From the NCBI GenBank assembly GCA_041675505.1, contig JBAYTR010000009.1:124001-188000 (forward strand): DNA of 64,000 bases. The letters run 5' to 3'. Positions within the stretch are counted from its first letter, which is position 1. Every line of letters starts with the position of its first letter. The notes under the pieces were generated by a model. That model saw only the letters and a program-made list of their open reading frames with translations, had not been told where the DNA came from and searched no databases. The stretch is from JAGPCK01 sp041675505 (GTDB lineage Bacteria; Bacteroidota; Bacteroidia; UKL13-3). The translations under genes were made by a program, and so were the position numbers. This document shows positions 48,551 through 57,847 of the stretch, piece by piece.

Positions 48551-49114
48551 TTAGTATTTATCAATTTTAACTTCGTCCAAATAGGTTTTGCGTTTACCTT
48601 CCGTTTTTAAATCAGTAAGTAAAGTATCTACCTTTTCGATGGTCAGGTTTTCATGAAACTGAGCACCACACATCAGCATAGGAGCAGTACCGCAGGAACC
48701 TAAGCATTCCACAGTTTTGAGTGTGAACATACCGTCTTTGGTGGTCTCACCTACTTTAATGTTTAATTTTTTCTCTATGTGCTTCACTATGTCTTCAGCA
48801 CCCAGTAACCAACAACTGCTGGTTTGGCATACTTCAATAAGGCATTTACCCACCGGTTGTAAGTTGTACATGCTGTAGAAGGATGCCACTTCGTATACTT
48901 CAATAGGTTGGATGTTAAGCAATGAGGCCACGTAATCCATAACGGGAGCACTCAGCCATCCGTCAAACTCCGCCTGAGCTAAATGGAGAATAGGCAACAG
49001 TGCCGATTTTTGTTTGCCTTCAGGATAGCGGGCAATTATGTTTTTTACCAGTTCAAGACTTTCGTCACTGAATTGAATGTTCTGATGTGTTTGACCTGTG
49101 TTCATGTTGTTCAA
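48551..49114 (-). CDS. nuoE: NADH-quinone oxidoreductase subunit E (2Fe-2S)
   Basis: 187 residues (184 from the second ATG at 49105). Thioredoxin-like ferredoxin with cluster N1a ligands in CQTSSCWLLG and CLGSCGTAP. VYEVASFYSMYNLQPVGK is the family segment. The nuoD stop is immediately upstream. The following gap holds the repeat array and GxxExxY gene. Confidence 0.94.
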   Translation of the reverse strand: MNNMNTGQTHQNIQFSDESLELVKNIIARYPEGKQKSALLPILHLAQAEFDGWLSAPVMDYVASLLNIQPIEVYEVASFYSMYNLQPVGKCLIEVCQTSSCWLLGAEDIVKHIEKKLNIKVGETTKDGMFTLKTVECLGSCGTAPMLMCGAQFHENLTIEKVDTLLTDLKTEGKRKTYLDEVKIDKY

Positions 49115-50320
49115 TTATGCGTCAAGTTCTCCTGCAATTACGTTCATGCTGCTCATGGTGATGATGGCATCTGAAAGCATTCCGCCTTTAATCATTTCCG
49201 GGTAAGCTTGGTAGTAAATGTAACATGGCCTGCGGAAGTGTAAACGGTAAGGAGCACGTCCGCCATCGCTTACCAGATAAAATCCTAATTCACCGTTACC
49301 ACCTTCTACCGCATGGTAAACTTCTCCTTTGGGTACCTCTGTTTCGCCCATCACAATTTTGAAGTGCCAGATAAGGCCTTCCATAGTGGTGTAAACGTCT
49401 TCTTTGGGAGGTAAGTAAAACTCAGGAATATCTGCGTGGTGTTTTCCTTCGGGCATTTTCTCCAAAGCCTGTTTAATAATGCTGAGGCTCTGCCATATTT
49501 CTTCGTTGCGCACCATAAAGCGATCATACGTATCACCATTGGTACCTACAGGAATTACAAAATCAAAATCCTGATATGAGCTGTAAGGATTCATAGCGCG
49601 TACATCGTAATCAACACCGGCAGCTCTCAGGTTAGGTCCGGTGAAACTGTATTCCAGTGCCATCTCTGCTGTAATTGGTCCGCAGCCAATGGTGCGATCC
49701 ATAAATATGCGGTTGCGGTTAATGAGTGACTCAAACTCTTTCCAGGCAGCAGGAAAATCAGCCAGAAAGTCGTTGAGTTTCTTGTGGAACTTATCAGAGA
49801 AATCGCGTTCAAATCCGCCTATGCGACCCACGTTAGTGGTAAGACGTGCCCCGCAGATTTCTTCGTACATCTCATAAATTTTCTCGCGCCACTGAAATAC
49901 GTAGGTAAAACCGGTAAGTGCTCCGGTATCAACTGCAATTACAGAGTTGCATATAATGTGGTCGGCAATGCGGGCCAGTTCCATTACAATTACCCGCATG
50001 TATTCTACCTTTTTAGGCAATTGTGCACCAATTAGTTTTTCAACCGTCATGTGCCATCCCATATTGTTGATGGGAGAGGAACAGTAGTTTAAACGGTCAG
50101 TAAGTGTGGTAATCTGGTAAAAGGGTCTGCGCTCGGCAATTTTTTCAAACGCACGGTGAATGTAACCTATGGTAGGTTCGGCTTCCACAATAATTTCCCC
50201 GTCCATTTTAAGCACATTCTGGAAAATACCGTGGGTGGCAGGGTGCGTAGGACCCAGATTCAGAATATTGTATTCTTTTTCCTCAACGGCTGTGGTGGTG
50301 TTTTTTTCCGTAGTGCTCAT
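49115..50320 (-). CDS. nuoD: NADH-quinone oxidoreductase subunit D (49 kDa)
   Basis: 401 residues. NLGPTHPATHGIFQ with the quinone-site His and the CGARLTTNVGRIGG and GDTYDRFMVRNEEIWQS segments identify the 49 kDa subunit. It is a separate gene, not fused to nuoC as in E. coli; the two overlap by four bases. Confidence 0.96.
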   Translation of the reverse strand: MSTTEKNTTTAVEEKEYNILNLGPTHPATHGIFQNVLKMDGEIIVEAEPTIGYIHRAFEKIAERRPFYQITTLTDRLNYCSSPINNMGWHMTVEKLIGAQLPKKVEYMRVIVMELARIADHIICNSVIAVDTGALTGFTYVFQWREKIYEMYEEICGARLTTNVGRIGGFERDFSDKFHKKLNDFLADFPAAWKEFESLINRNRIFMDRTIGCGPITAEMALEYSFTGPNLRAAGVDYDVRAMNPYSSYQDFDFVIPVGTNGDTYDRFMVRNEEIWQSLSIIKQALEKMPEGKHHADIPEFYLPPKEDVYTTMEGLIWHFKIVMGETEVPKGEVYHAVEGGNGELGFYLVSDGGRAPYRLHFRRPCYIYYQAYPEMIKGGMLSDAIITMSSMNVIAGELDA

Positions 50321-50823
50321 CTTCCAAAGTATTTATTGTCTTTGTCTTCACGGGTTTGATCTTCCATGGGGTATTGCTTCAACATCGGATGATAATCCAT
50401 GTCGTCTACATTCAGAATAGTTTTAAGTTTAGGATGGCCGGTAAATTTCACGCCAAAGAAATCAAATGATTCTCGCTCCATCCAGTTGGCACCTTTATAT
50501 AAAGGTGTTAAAGAAGGCAGGTGAGGGTGTGCTGAGGCAATGTATGTTTTAACACGTATGCGAAAGTTAGCCGGCAGATTGTGCAGGTGCACCACCACAT
50601 TCAACTCCTCCTCTTTTCTATCCGGGTAGTGTGCTGCGGTAAGGTCGGTAAGGAACATGCAATTTATTTCCGCATCTTCTTTGAGCCATTTGATTAAATC
50701 AAAATAGGCCTCGTGGTGAACAGTTACGGTAAGCATACCGTATGACTCTACCTGTTCAGTAATCTTGTCGCCAAACTGACTGGCGATGCGTGATTGAACG
50801 TATTCGTTGGTAAGCGTTGCCAT
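50317..50823 (-). CDS. nuoC: NADH-quinone oxidoreductase subunit C (30 kDa)
   Basis: 168 residues. LTAAHYPDRKEEELNVVVHL and ANWMERESFDFFGVKFTGHP are the signatures of the 30 kDa subunit; the conserved ExExxDxFG pattern is visible. One-base overlap with the nuoB stop and four-base overlap with nuoD. Confidence 0.94.
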   Translation of the reverse strand: MATLTNEYVQSRIASQFGDKITEQVESYGMLTVTVHHEAYFDLIKWLKEDAEINCMFLTDLTAAHYPDRKEEELNVVVHLHNLPANFRIRVKTYIASAHPHLPSLTPLYKGANWMERESFDFFGVKFTGHPKLKTILNVDDMDYHPMLKQYPMEDQTREDKDNKYFGR

Positions 50824-51365
50824 TATTGTATTCCGTATCCGGCCAGTAATTGTTTGTACTCAGGTTCATTTCTTCTGCGCAGTGATTCGGTTTTAACCAA
50901 ATCCTGAATGCGCATTACTCCGTCAATAATCTGTTCAGGGCGAGGCGGGCAGCCGGGTACATATACGTCAACCGGAATTACACGGTCAATACCTTGCAAT
51001 ACGCTGTAGGTATCAAATATACCACCGCTCGATGCACAGGCACCTACGGCAATTACCCAACGGGGTTCAGCCATTTGCAGGTAAACCTGACGCAGCACCG
51101 GGCCCATCTTTTTAGCAATGGTACCCATCACCATCAACAAATCAGCCTGACGGGGGGAGAAACTCAAACGCTCTGAACCGAAACGGGCCAAATCGTAGTT
51201 GGCTCCCATAGTAGCCATAAACTCAATACCGCAGCAAGAGGTGGCAAAAGGTAAGGGCCATATAGAATTGGCACGGGCCAGTCCCACCACCTTATCCAGA
51301 CTGGTTAAGGAAAAACCCGGTCCGTCTATACTTACAGGTGCTTCAGCTATTTTGATGTCTGACAT
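50823..51365 (-). CDS. nuoB: NADH-quinone oxidoreductase subunit B (cluster N2)
   Basis: 180 residues from the ATG at 51365; a longer frame to 51404 would overlap nuoA. Cluster N2 Cys residues are FATSCCGIEFMA (two adjacent Cys), VGACASSGG and VPGCPPRPEQ. This is the last cluster before quinone. 19 bases after nuoA. Confidence 0.96.
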   Translation of the reverse strand: MSDIKIAEAPVSIDGPGFSLTSLDKVVGLARANSIWPLPFATSCCGIEFMATMGANYDLARFGSERLSFSPRQADLLMVMGTIAKKMGPVLRQVYLQMAEPRWVIAVGACASSGGIFDTYSVLQGIDRVIPVDVYVPGCPPRPEQIIDGVMRIQDLVKTESLRRRNEPEYKQLLAGYGIQ

Positions 51366-51384
51366 AAATATTGTTCGTATTAGA

Positions 51385-51744
51385 TTACTCCCACTTAAGG
51401 GCACCTTTTTTAATTATGTAAATAAAGCCCAGTAAGAGCAGGCCCATAAATATAAGCATCGAGATAAATCCGTATGCACCGAACTCTTTAAAGTTTACTG
51501 CCCAGGGGTAAAGAAAAATTACTTCCACATCAAACAGCACAAACAAAATAGCTGTAACAAAATATTTGATGGAAAAGGGCAGGCGGGCATTCCCTTTAGA
51601 TTCAATACCACACTCAAATGTTTCGAGTTTATCTTCTGTTTTTCTTTTAGGGCCCAGCAGGTGCGTTACAAAAAGCGTAGTAACCACAAAACCCGCAGCA
51701 ACCAAAAACTGGATAAAGATTAATATGTAATCGGTGTTACTCAT
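51385..51744 (-). CDS. nuoA: NADH-quinone oxidoreductase subunit A
   Basis: 119 residues from the ATG at 51744, three membrane helices. KLETFECGIESKGNARLPFSI is represented by the loop TFECGIESKGNARLPF, and YPWAVNF by its helix end with the conserved acidic residues in FDVEVIFLYP. First gene of the operon. A longer frame to 51795 would include the promoter box. Confidence 0.94.
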   Translation of the reverse strand: MSNTDYILIFIQFLVAAGFVVTTLFVTHLLGPKRKTEDKLETFECGIESKGNARLPFSIKYFVTAILFVLFDVEVIFLYPWAVNFKEFGAYGFISMLIFMGLLLLGFIYIIKKGALKWE

Positions 51745-51765
51745 AAATATATAGATGAAACGCAG

Positions 51766-51773
51766 CAAAAATA
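51766..51773 (-). promoter_or_regulatory. Putative -7 promoter box of the nuo operon (TATTTTTG on minus strand)
   Basis: The minus strand reads TATTTTTG, matching TAnnTTTG, 21 bases before the nuoA ATG. No clear -33 box at 17-21 bases. This is the only promoter-like site seen for the whole nuo set. Confidence 0.45.
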
Positions 51774-51845
51774 ATTTAGTTTGTGAAAAATGCACGTCTA
51801 TTCAAAGGAAATTACCAGAGTGTTGATAAAAGAAATAAAGGGCAT

Positions 51846-51877
51846 AAAAAAAGGAGGACCATTGTCCTCCTTTTTTT
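51846..51877 (-). terminator. Bidirectional terminator downstream of the ompA-like gene
   Basis: Arms of 14 bases (AAAAAAAGGAGGAC and GTCCTCCTTTTTTT) around a CATT loop. It lies about 20 bases past the stop of the leftward OmpA-family gene and upstream of nuoA. Confidence 0.88.
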
Positions 51878-51898
51878 GAAAAATATATGGGTTAATGA

Positions 51899-53449
51899 TT
51901 ATTTAACCACTTGTACTTCAACTCTTCTGTTTACCTGATGAATGGTTGGGCTCAGTAACTCAGCTTCACCTTTAGATTCAGTAATAATTCGGCTAGCTTT
52001 AATATCAAAGTGACGAACCATAAACTGTTTCACTATTTCAGCACGTTTTAATCCCAATTTGTAGTTGTAATCTTCAGAAGCAACCGCATCGGTGTGTCCG
52101 ATTAACTTGATGGAAGCATTAGGGTTGGCTTTCATGAACATGGCAATCTGGGCTAGGTTCTGAATGTATTTCTGAGATACTGCTGCATTATCCAAAGAGA
52201 AAAACACAGGAACTGAATTGCCTACGCTGGATGAAGAGTAAGAACCTGTAGCACGGTTAGCAGGAGCAGGTGCTTTGGTATTCATGTTTACTTTAGGATC
52301 TTTAGCATCTGGAATAACAGGCTGGTTAGTGAAAGCAAACTTGTCGTCTTTTACCTCTTCTGCATTTTTAGCTACAATTGTTTTACCCTGGAAGTTAACC
52401 ATATTACCTAAAGGCGTGTTAGGTTCCAAATCTTTACTGTTTGGAATTCCATCCTGGTCATCGTCCAGTTCTTCACCCGTGGTAGCTACTTTGGCGTTTT
52501 TGTTAGAGAACACTTCCTTATCCATTTCATCTACTACACCGTCTTTGTCGGTATCCACAACCTTACCTTTGGTGTCAACAGTGGCATTGGGAGGGGTGTT
52601 GTTGTCTTTGTCATAAAGATCTGCTACACCATCGCCATCTGTATCTTTGGTAAGTGAATCAATTTTGCTTTGCATAGCCAATAGCTGGTCATACAATACT
52701 TTGGTTGGCTCAGTACGGTCATACGGTTTAGCATTTTTGCTACCCATGTGATAAGTGAGACCTAAGGCAATCAACATGTATTTGTCGTTTTCGTTGTTGT
52801 TTACAACGGCATCTAATTTGTCTGAGTTCAGATTTCTGAGGTATAAATCAGCACCCAAATCAAAATCTTTATTGATGTGGTACTTAACACCCATTCCAAG
52901 GTTCATGAAACTTTCAACCGTTCTTTTGTTAGGTCCGCCAAATTCTCCGTAACCATACGAGTAAATGGTTTCATTTACAAAAGGCCCGTTTAAATGTTTG
53001 AGTTTGGTCTTGAACTGACTAAGACCTCCGCCAATTGTAGCCAGGTAAGAGAATTTTGATTTCCTAACGGTACCTTGAGAGAGGAGATTGCGGATATTGA
53101 TTACAGCATTCAAGCTGAAATCCCAGATATCGGCATCAAAATATTGTGAGGTAGCTCTTTCAGTTCCTGATGCATTGCCTCTCATTATTTGGCCCTGAAT
53201 GGCAAATGCAGGAGTAATAGACTTTGTCAACGCACCGTAGAAACCATATCTGCGCTCGTTGTTGTAAGATGATGCAGGATACCAGTCGTATTGCTTAACA
53301 TCAGTTTTTGCCAACACCATACCACCACCCAACGTTACGCTCCACGTTTTGTAATTTTTACGGGAAAGCGGATCCGCGGTTTGTGCTTTTGATGCATTAA
53401 CCGAAGCCAGAACAGTTGCAACGGTTATTATTAGTTTAAATTTGTTCAT
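51899..53449 (-). CDS. OmpA family outer-membrane protein with thrombospondin type-3-like repeats
   Basis: 516 residues. Signal peptide (LIITVATVLASVNASKAQ), an N-terminal eight-stranded-barrel-like half (about 35-255, ending YHMGSK), acidic calcium-binding repeats (DTDGDGVADLYDKDNN, DTDKDGVVDEMDKE, DDDQDGIPNSKDLEPN), then the peptidoglycan-binding OmpA domain (IKLIGHTDAVASEDYNYKLG, LKRAEIVKQFM). Links outer membrane and peptidoglycan. It is followed by a strong terminator. Single-gene unit. Confidence 0.9.
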   Translation of the reverse strand: MNKFKLIITVATVLASVNASKAQTADPLSRKNYKTWSVTLGGGMVLAKTDVKQYDWYPASSYNNERRYGFYGALTKSITPAFAIQGQIMRGNASGTERATSQYFDADIWDFSLNAVINIRNLLSQGTVRKSKFSYLATIGGGLSQFKTKLKHLNGPFVNETIYSYGYGEFGGPNKRTVESFMNLGMGVKYHINKDFDLGADLYLRNLNSDKLDAVVNNNENDKYMLIALGLTYHMGSKNAKPYDRTEPTKVLYDQLLAMQSKIDSLTKDTDGDGVADLYDKDNNTPPNATVDTKGKVVDTDKDGVVDEMDKEVFSNKNAKVATTGEELDDDQDGIPNSKDLEPNTPLGNMVNFQGKTIVAKNAEEVKDDKFAFTNQPVIPDAKDPKVNMNTKAPAPANRATGSYSSSSVGNSVPVFFSLDNAAVSQKYIQNLAQIAMFMKANPNASIKLIGHTDAVASEDYNYKLGLKRAEIVKQFMVRHFDIKASRIITESKGEAELLSPTIHQVNRRVEVQVVK

Positions 53450-53579
53450 TTAGATTTGTGTCCTATTCGATGCAATTTTACGAAACATTTCTTAATAAAA
53501 TGTGAAGTTTATGAACTAAAAAGTACACTATGTGAATAAGATGACTCAAAAATGAGACGTGTTGCGAAAAAAGTGAAGT

Positions 53580-54347
53580 CTATTTTGTTTTCGCCAATTG
53601 CCATAACTGCTCCATTTCCAGTAAGTTAATGTCAGTTATTTTTTTGCCTTTTTCACGGCATTGATCTTCGATAAATTGAAAACGCTGGATAAATTTTTGA
53701 TTGGTTCTTTCCAGCGCGTCATCGGGATTGATGTTGAGGTGGCGGGAGAGGTTCACCAATGCAAACATTAAATCACCTAATTCTTCTTCTGTTTTGCTCA
53801 ATTCCTGTTGTTCGGTTATGGTCTCTTTGAGTTCAGCCATTTCTTCGTCTACCTTGTCCCAAACCTGTTGCGTATTTGGCCAGTCAAAACCTACCTGAGC
53901 TGCTTTGTCCTGGATGCGTAAAGCCTTGATAACTGAGGGTAAAGAGGAGGGAACACCACCCAAAACCGATTTGTTTCCCTCTTTCAGTTTGAGCTTTTCC
54001 CAGTTTTGTTTTACTTCTTCTTCATCGGCCACTTTTACATCTCCGTAAATGTGCGGATGCCTTGATATAAGTTTTTCACACAGGGAGTGAATCACATCGG
54101 CTATGTCGAATGCGTTGGTTTCAGAAGCTATGCGGGCATAAAACACAATGTGCAGCAATACATCGCCCAGTTCTTTTTTTACCTCGGGTAAGTCGTTTTT
54201 AAAGATGGCATCGGTAAGTTCATACGTTTCTTCAATGGTGAGGTGGCGCAAACTTTGCATGGTTTGTTTTTTGTCCCACGGGCACTGCTCCCGTAATTCA
54301 TCCATGATGGTAAGTAAGCGACCGAATGCTTCCAGCTTTTTGTCCAT
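53580..54347 (-). CDS. mazG: Nucleoside triphosphate pyrophosphohydrolase
   Basis: 255 residues, two MazG domains. The first has the metal motif in EETYELTDAI and ELGDVLLHIVFYARI; the second has TEEELGDLMFALVNLSRH. Also seen: LREQCPWDKKQTMQSLRHLTI at the start (represented by CPWDKKQTM). Hydrolyses NTPs, probably house-cleaning. One-base overlap with the LytTR regulator stop suggests an operon, an arrangement without obvious functional meaning. Confidence 0.93.
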   Translation of the reverse strand: MDKKLEAFGRLLTIMDELREQCPWDKKQTMQSLRHLTIEETYELTDAIFKNDLPEVKKELGDVLLHIVFYARIASETNAFDIADVIHSLCEKLISRHPHIYGDVKVADEEEVKQNWEKLKLKEGNKSVLGGVPSSLPSVIKALRIQDKAAQVGFDWPNTQQVWDKVDEEMAELKETITEQQELSKTEEELGDLMFALVNLSRHLNINPDDALERTNQKFIQRFQFIEDQCREKGKKITDINLLEMEQLWQLAKTK

Positions 54348-55057
54348 TAACCCAGTAAATTATTTTGTTGAATGATTTTGAAAAATTCATCCCTGAAGTT
54401 TTTGCCTATGGGGATTTCTTCATTATTTATAAATATCACGTTACCAGATATGGAACTTATTTTATCTAAAGCTATAATATATGACCTATGGATGCGCATA
54501 AATTTATCACCTGATAATTTTTCTTCTAGATTTTTCATGGTCTGGAGCGTGATGATTCTTTTCTCCGGAGTATGTACTTTTACATAATCGGCCAAAGCTT
54601 CGATGTACAGAATATCGCTAAAATTTACCTTGATGTACTTTTGCTCTGATTTGATAAAGATGTAATCGAGTCCGTCTTTACCGGTATCTCCTTTTTTGTA
54701 GTTCATCAGCTCCCTTGCCTTGTTTACTGATTTTACAAAGCGCTCAAAGGCAATGGGTTTAAGCAGGTAATCTACAATGTCGAGTTCGTAACCCTGCAAC
54801 GCATACTCCGGATGCGCTGTGGTAAAAATGGTAAGTGGCTTGTTGGGTAATGATTTTAACAAGTCTAACCCGTTAAACTCCGGCATCTCAATATCAGAAA
54901 ACATCAAATCTACCGACTGTTGCTGCAAAGTTTGCAGGGCCTGCATGGCATTGTCACAACGGGCCACCAATTCCAGATCGGGCATTCTTTTGATGAAGTT
55001 TTCCAGCACATCCAATGCCAGTGGCTCATCATCCACAATGATACATTTCATTTTCAT
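54347..55057 (-). CDS. LytTR-family two-component response regulator
   Basis: 236 residues. Receiver domain with DDEPLALDVLENF, phosphoacceptor Asp in MFSDIEMPEFNG and Lys in YLLKPIAF. The C-terminal LytTR DNA-binding domain begins about residue 135, KSEQKYIKVNFSDILYIEA and FMRIHRSYIIAL. Partner of the kinase immediately upstream (4-base overlap), so they form one system. Signal and targets unknown. Confidence 0.92.
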   Translation of the reverse strand: MKMKCIIVDDEPLALDVLENFIKRMPDLELVARCDNAMQALQTLQQQSVDLMFSDIEMPEFNGLDLLKSLPNKPLTIFTTAHPEYALQGYELDIVDYLLKPIAFERFVKSVNKARELMNYKKGDTGKDGLDYIFIKSEQKYIKVNFSDILYIEALADYVKVHTPEKRIITLQTMKNLEEKLSGDKFMRIHRSYIIALDKISSISGNVIFINNEEIPIGKNFRDEFFKIIQQNNLLG

Positions 55058-56079
55058 AGGCTTAATTTCAGGTTGATATGGTATTCGTCAGTTAATTCAT
55101 TTACAGTAAGTTGGTGTGCGTTTGGATACAGCAATTCCAAGCGTCTTTTTACGTTTTCCAAACCAATGCCTCCGGGGCCTTTGGGTCCTTTTTTATCTTC
55201 AGCGGGTTTTGAGTTGCGTACCTCAAAAGTAAGTTCATTGTCCTTAACATCCATGTTAATTTTCACCCACACCTGCTGCATTTGTGAACCCACTCCATGC
55301 TTAAAGCTGTTTTCCAGAAAGGTGATAAGCAACATGGGTTCAATGTGGAGGTTCTCCATACGGCCGCTGGTCTCAAAACTCACTTCGGCTCTGTTGCCAA
55401 AACGTATGCGTTGCAGCTCAATATAGTTGTTCAGGTATTCCACTTCCCGTTCCAGGGGTATTTTTTTGTCTCCGGCTTCGTACAAAATGTGCCGCAGAAA
55501 CTCGGAAAGCCTCAGCACCACATCAGGCGTTTGCTCTGATTTTTGCAAGGCCAGCGAGTAAATGTTGTTGAGCACATTAAACAAAAAGTGTGGCTGTATC
55601 TGCGATTTAAGGAACTTTAACTCGGTTTCTACCTGTTGTTTTTCCAGTTGAACCGTGAGCTGCTGCTGCCTGAACCAGTAAATCATAATCTTTACCACCA
55701 TGGTGCCGGTAACGGTAAAAGCAATACCCACTATCAGTCCCGAGAAGGTTTCAAGCATCAGGTTCTCGGTATCGGGTTCCATCCACAGGATAAGTTTGAG
55801 TAAGGCAAAAGCGGTTAAAAACAGCGTGCAAAAAAGCATGATGAAGTACAGCACATACCTTTTGTGATACAATAACCTCGGGATAAGAAAGTAGAAGTTA
55901 AAATATACCGCTGTCGCATGAAATGCGTTTACAATCAGTGCGTTAATTAAGGCTTTGCCGGTGCCGTCATACCGCTGGTAAATGATGGTTTGAAACACTA
56001 CATACAGTGTCCAGAACAGTATGTGTTGCAAGCGGTATTTGAAAAACTGCTGAATAAAGCGGTTGGGAGCAGGGTTCAT
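55054..56079 (-). CDS. LytS/YehU-type sensor histidine kinase (His_kinase family)
   Basis: 341 residues from the ATG at 56079. An open frame extends to an ATG at 56166, but that codon lies in the loop region of a terminator hairpin (56151-56184) belonging to the upstream helicase, so the inner start is preferred. Four membrane helices (about residues 20-140), then FLKSQIQPHFLFNVLNNIY with the phosphorylatable His and a C-terminal ATPase domain (ITFLENSFKHGVGS, GGIGLENVKRRLELLYP). Cognate of the LytTR regulator. Signal unknown. Confidence 0.9.
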   Translation of the reverse strand: MNPAPNRFIQQFFKYRLQHILFWTLYVVFQTIIYQRYDGTGKALINALIVNAFHATAVYFNFYFLIPRLLYHKRYVLYFIMLFCTLFLTAFALLKLILWMEPDTENLMLETFSGLIVGIAFTVTGTMVVKIMIYWFRQQQLTVQLEKQQVETELKFLKSQIQPHFLFNVLNNIYSLALQKSEQTPDVVLRLSEFLRHILYEAGDKKIPLEREVEYLNNYIELQRIRFGNRAEVSFETSGRMENLHIEPMLLITFLENSFKHGVGSQMQQVWVKINMDVKDNELTFEVRNSKPAEDKKGPKGPGGIGLENVKRRLELLYPNAHQLTVNELTDEYHINLKLSL

Positions 56080-56150
56080 GTCAGTCCAAAAATGCACAGA
56101 AATTCTGAGCCCTCCATTACTTTTTTTCAGGAGGTTGTTTAAAAACGACA

Positions 56151-56184
56151 AAAGCGGAGTATTCATCTTTGAACACTCCGCTTT
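56151..56184 (-). terminator. Terminator downstream of the DEAD-box helicase
   Basis: 14-base arms with one mismatch (AAAGCGGAGTATTC and GAACACTCCGCTTT), loop of six, followed on the minus strand by TTTTGTCGTTTTT. It lies about 20 bases past the helicase stop. Confidence 0.8.
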
Positions 56185-56205
56185 GGAAGAATATTGAGTT
56201 ATAGG

Positions 56206-57543
56206 TTAAACGCCTACTTTTTTGAAGTTGGAAATGTGGGGTGCGGCTGAGCTGCTCTTGGGTTTATTTCCCCAGCGGCTTTTAGGGCGGCTGTTTCCAC
56301 CGGTTGCTGAACCACCGCGACTGTTGCTGTTGTTACCACCACCGCTTCTGCGTTGTCCGCTGTTGGATGAACGTGGTTGCGGAGCAGGCTCTACATACGA
56401 GCTGATAGGGTAATTGTGTTCTTCTACCACTGGGATGGTTTTGCGTATGAGTTTCTGAATATCGCGCAGGTATTCTTTTTCCTCATGGTCGCAAAACGAA
56501 ATGGCTATACCGCTGGCTCCGGCACGTGCCGTACGGCCAATGCGGTGAACGTATGACTCCGGCTCATTGGGTAAATCGTAGTTAAATACGTGACCCAGCG
56601 AATCCACATCAATACCGCGGGCTGCAATATCAGTAGCAACCAGTATTCTGAGTTTACCGTCTTTAAAACTGTTTAACGCAGCCTGACGCGCATTCTGAGA
56701 TTTGTTACCGTGAATGGCGGCTGTTTTAATGCCTTTTTTGTGCAGGTCGTAAGCCAGTTTATCTGCTCCGTGTTTGGTGCGGGTAAATACCAGAGCGGTT
56801 TTAATGTTCTCGTCTTTTAAGATATCAGACAGCAAAAGACGTTTGTCTTTTTTGCCTACAAAGTACACATACTGCTCAATTCGGTCGGCTGTTGAGGATG
56901 GAGGTGTTACTTCTACTTTTGACGGGTTGGTTAAAATGGTATCGGCTAAGCGAACAATTTCTGTTGGCATGGTAGCCGAGAAAAACAACGATTGTCTTTT
57001 GGCGGGTAATTTGGCAATTACCTTTTTTACATCGTTTACAAAGCCCATGTCGAGCATACGATCGGCCTCGTCCAACACAAAGAATTCAATGTTTCTGAGG
57101 TTGATATGCCCCTGGTTCATCAAATCGAGCAAGCGGCCCGGGGTGGCTACCAGAATATCAATGCCGTTTCTCAACGCTTGTGTTTGGCTGTGTTGCGACA
57201 CACCTCCGAAAACGGTAAGGTACCTGAGGTTAAGGTTGCGGCCGTAAGCTTTAAAGCTCTCTTCAATCTGAATGGCCAGTTCGCGGGTTGGGGTAAGCAC
57301 CAGTGCTTTGATGTGGCGGTTGCCACGGTCTTTGCTCTGGCTCATGCTCTGAGTCATTAATTGCAGAATAGGAATGGCAAATGCAGCCGTTTTACCGGTG
57401 CCTGTTTGCGCACAGCCCAGCACGTCTTTTCCTTCTAATAATAAAGGAATGGTTTGCGCCTGAATGGGGGTTGGGGTGGTGTAACCTTCTGTTTGAAGGG
57501 CATCAAGAATTGGTTTGATTAAGTTTAACTGATCAAAAGTCAT
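56206..57543 (-). CDS. DEAD-box ATP-dependent RNA helicase (RhlE-like)
   Basis: 445 residues. All core motifs are visible in order: PTPIQAQTIP, AQTGTGKTA, PTRELA, TPGRLLDL, DEADRMLD, FFSATMP, FTRTKHGADKL, DIAARGID and HRIGRTARAG. The C-terminal tail (about 380-445) is rich in Arg, Gly, Ser and Asn, a likely RNA-binding extension. Unwinds structured RNA, typically in ribosome assembly or cold adaptation. The candidate promoter is about 170 bases upstream, giving a long leader that could be regulated. Confidence 0.93.
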   Translation of the reverse strand: MTFDQLNLIKPILDALQTEGYTTPTPIQAQTIPLLLEGKDVLGCAQTGTGKTAAFAIPILQLMTQSMSQSKDRGNRHIKALVLTPTRELAIQIEESFKAYGRNLNLRYLTVFGGVSQHSQTQALRNGIDILVATPGRLLDLMNQGHINLRNIEFFVLDEADRMLDMGFVNDVKKVIAKLPAKRQSLFFSATMPTEIVRLADTILTNPSKVEVTPPSSTADRIEQYVYFVGKKDKRLLLSDILKDENIKTALVFTRTKHGADKLAYDLHKKGIKTAAIHGNKSQNARQAALNSFKDGKLRILVATDIAARGIDVDSLGHVFNYDLPNEPESYVHRIGRTARAGASGIAISFCDHEEKEYLRDIQKLIRKTIPVVEEHNYPISSYVEPAPQPRSSNSGQRRSGGGNNSNSRGGSATGGNSRPKSRWGNKPKSSSAAPHISNFKKVGV

Positions 57544-57711
57544 TTAATAAAGTTTTGTGCAGCCACACGTATATATAGTTGTAACGGGGGATGCGTGAAT
57601 AAATAATAAAAATTTGTGCTATTTTAAACCGAGCAGAAGAATGAATTAACGGACTGCTGCACTGATTGTGCCTCTCGGTTGTTGTACTAACGGTTGGCAC
57701 CTTAGCTGGCA

Positions 57712-57719
57712 CAAAGGTA
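57712..57719 (-). promoter_or_regulatory. Putative -7 promoter box for the DEAD-box helicase (TACCTTTG on minus strand)
   Basis: The minus strand reads TACCTTTG, a TAnnTTTG match, giving a leader of about 160 bases before the ATG at 57543. No clear -33 box. Confidence 0.4.
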
Positions 57720-57823
57720 AGGCCAATAGTTGAGAATACCTAATGTGGTTGTTGGTGAGTGGTTAGCGGTGATGGGTGAGCGGTTATTGGATACTCGTTA
57801 TTGGTTGGTGCGCGTAGTAAGTC

Positions 57824-57847
57824 TTGTGTTGTCAGTTGCTACAACTG
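57824..57847 (+). repeat. 24-base direct repeat copy 1, containing GTCAGTTG-CTA-CAACTGAC palindrome
   Basis: TTGTGTTGTCAGTTGCTAC and the following AACTG; the same 24 bases with one difference stand at 59685-59708. GTCAGTTG and CAACTGAC form a perfect hairpin with a three-base loop, 10 bases past the esterase stop. Could be a REP-like element or a weak 3 prime hairpin. Confidence 0.75.
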
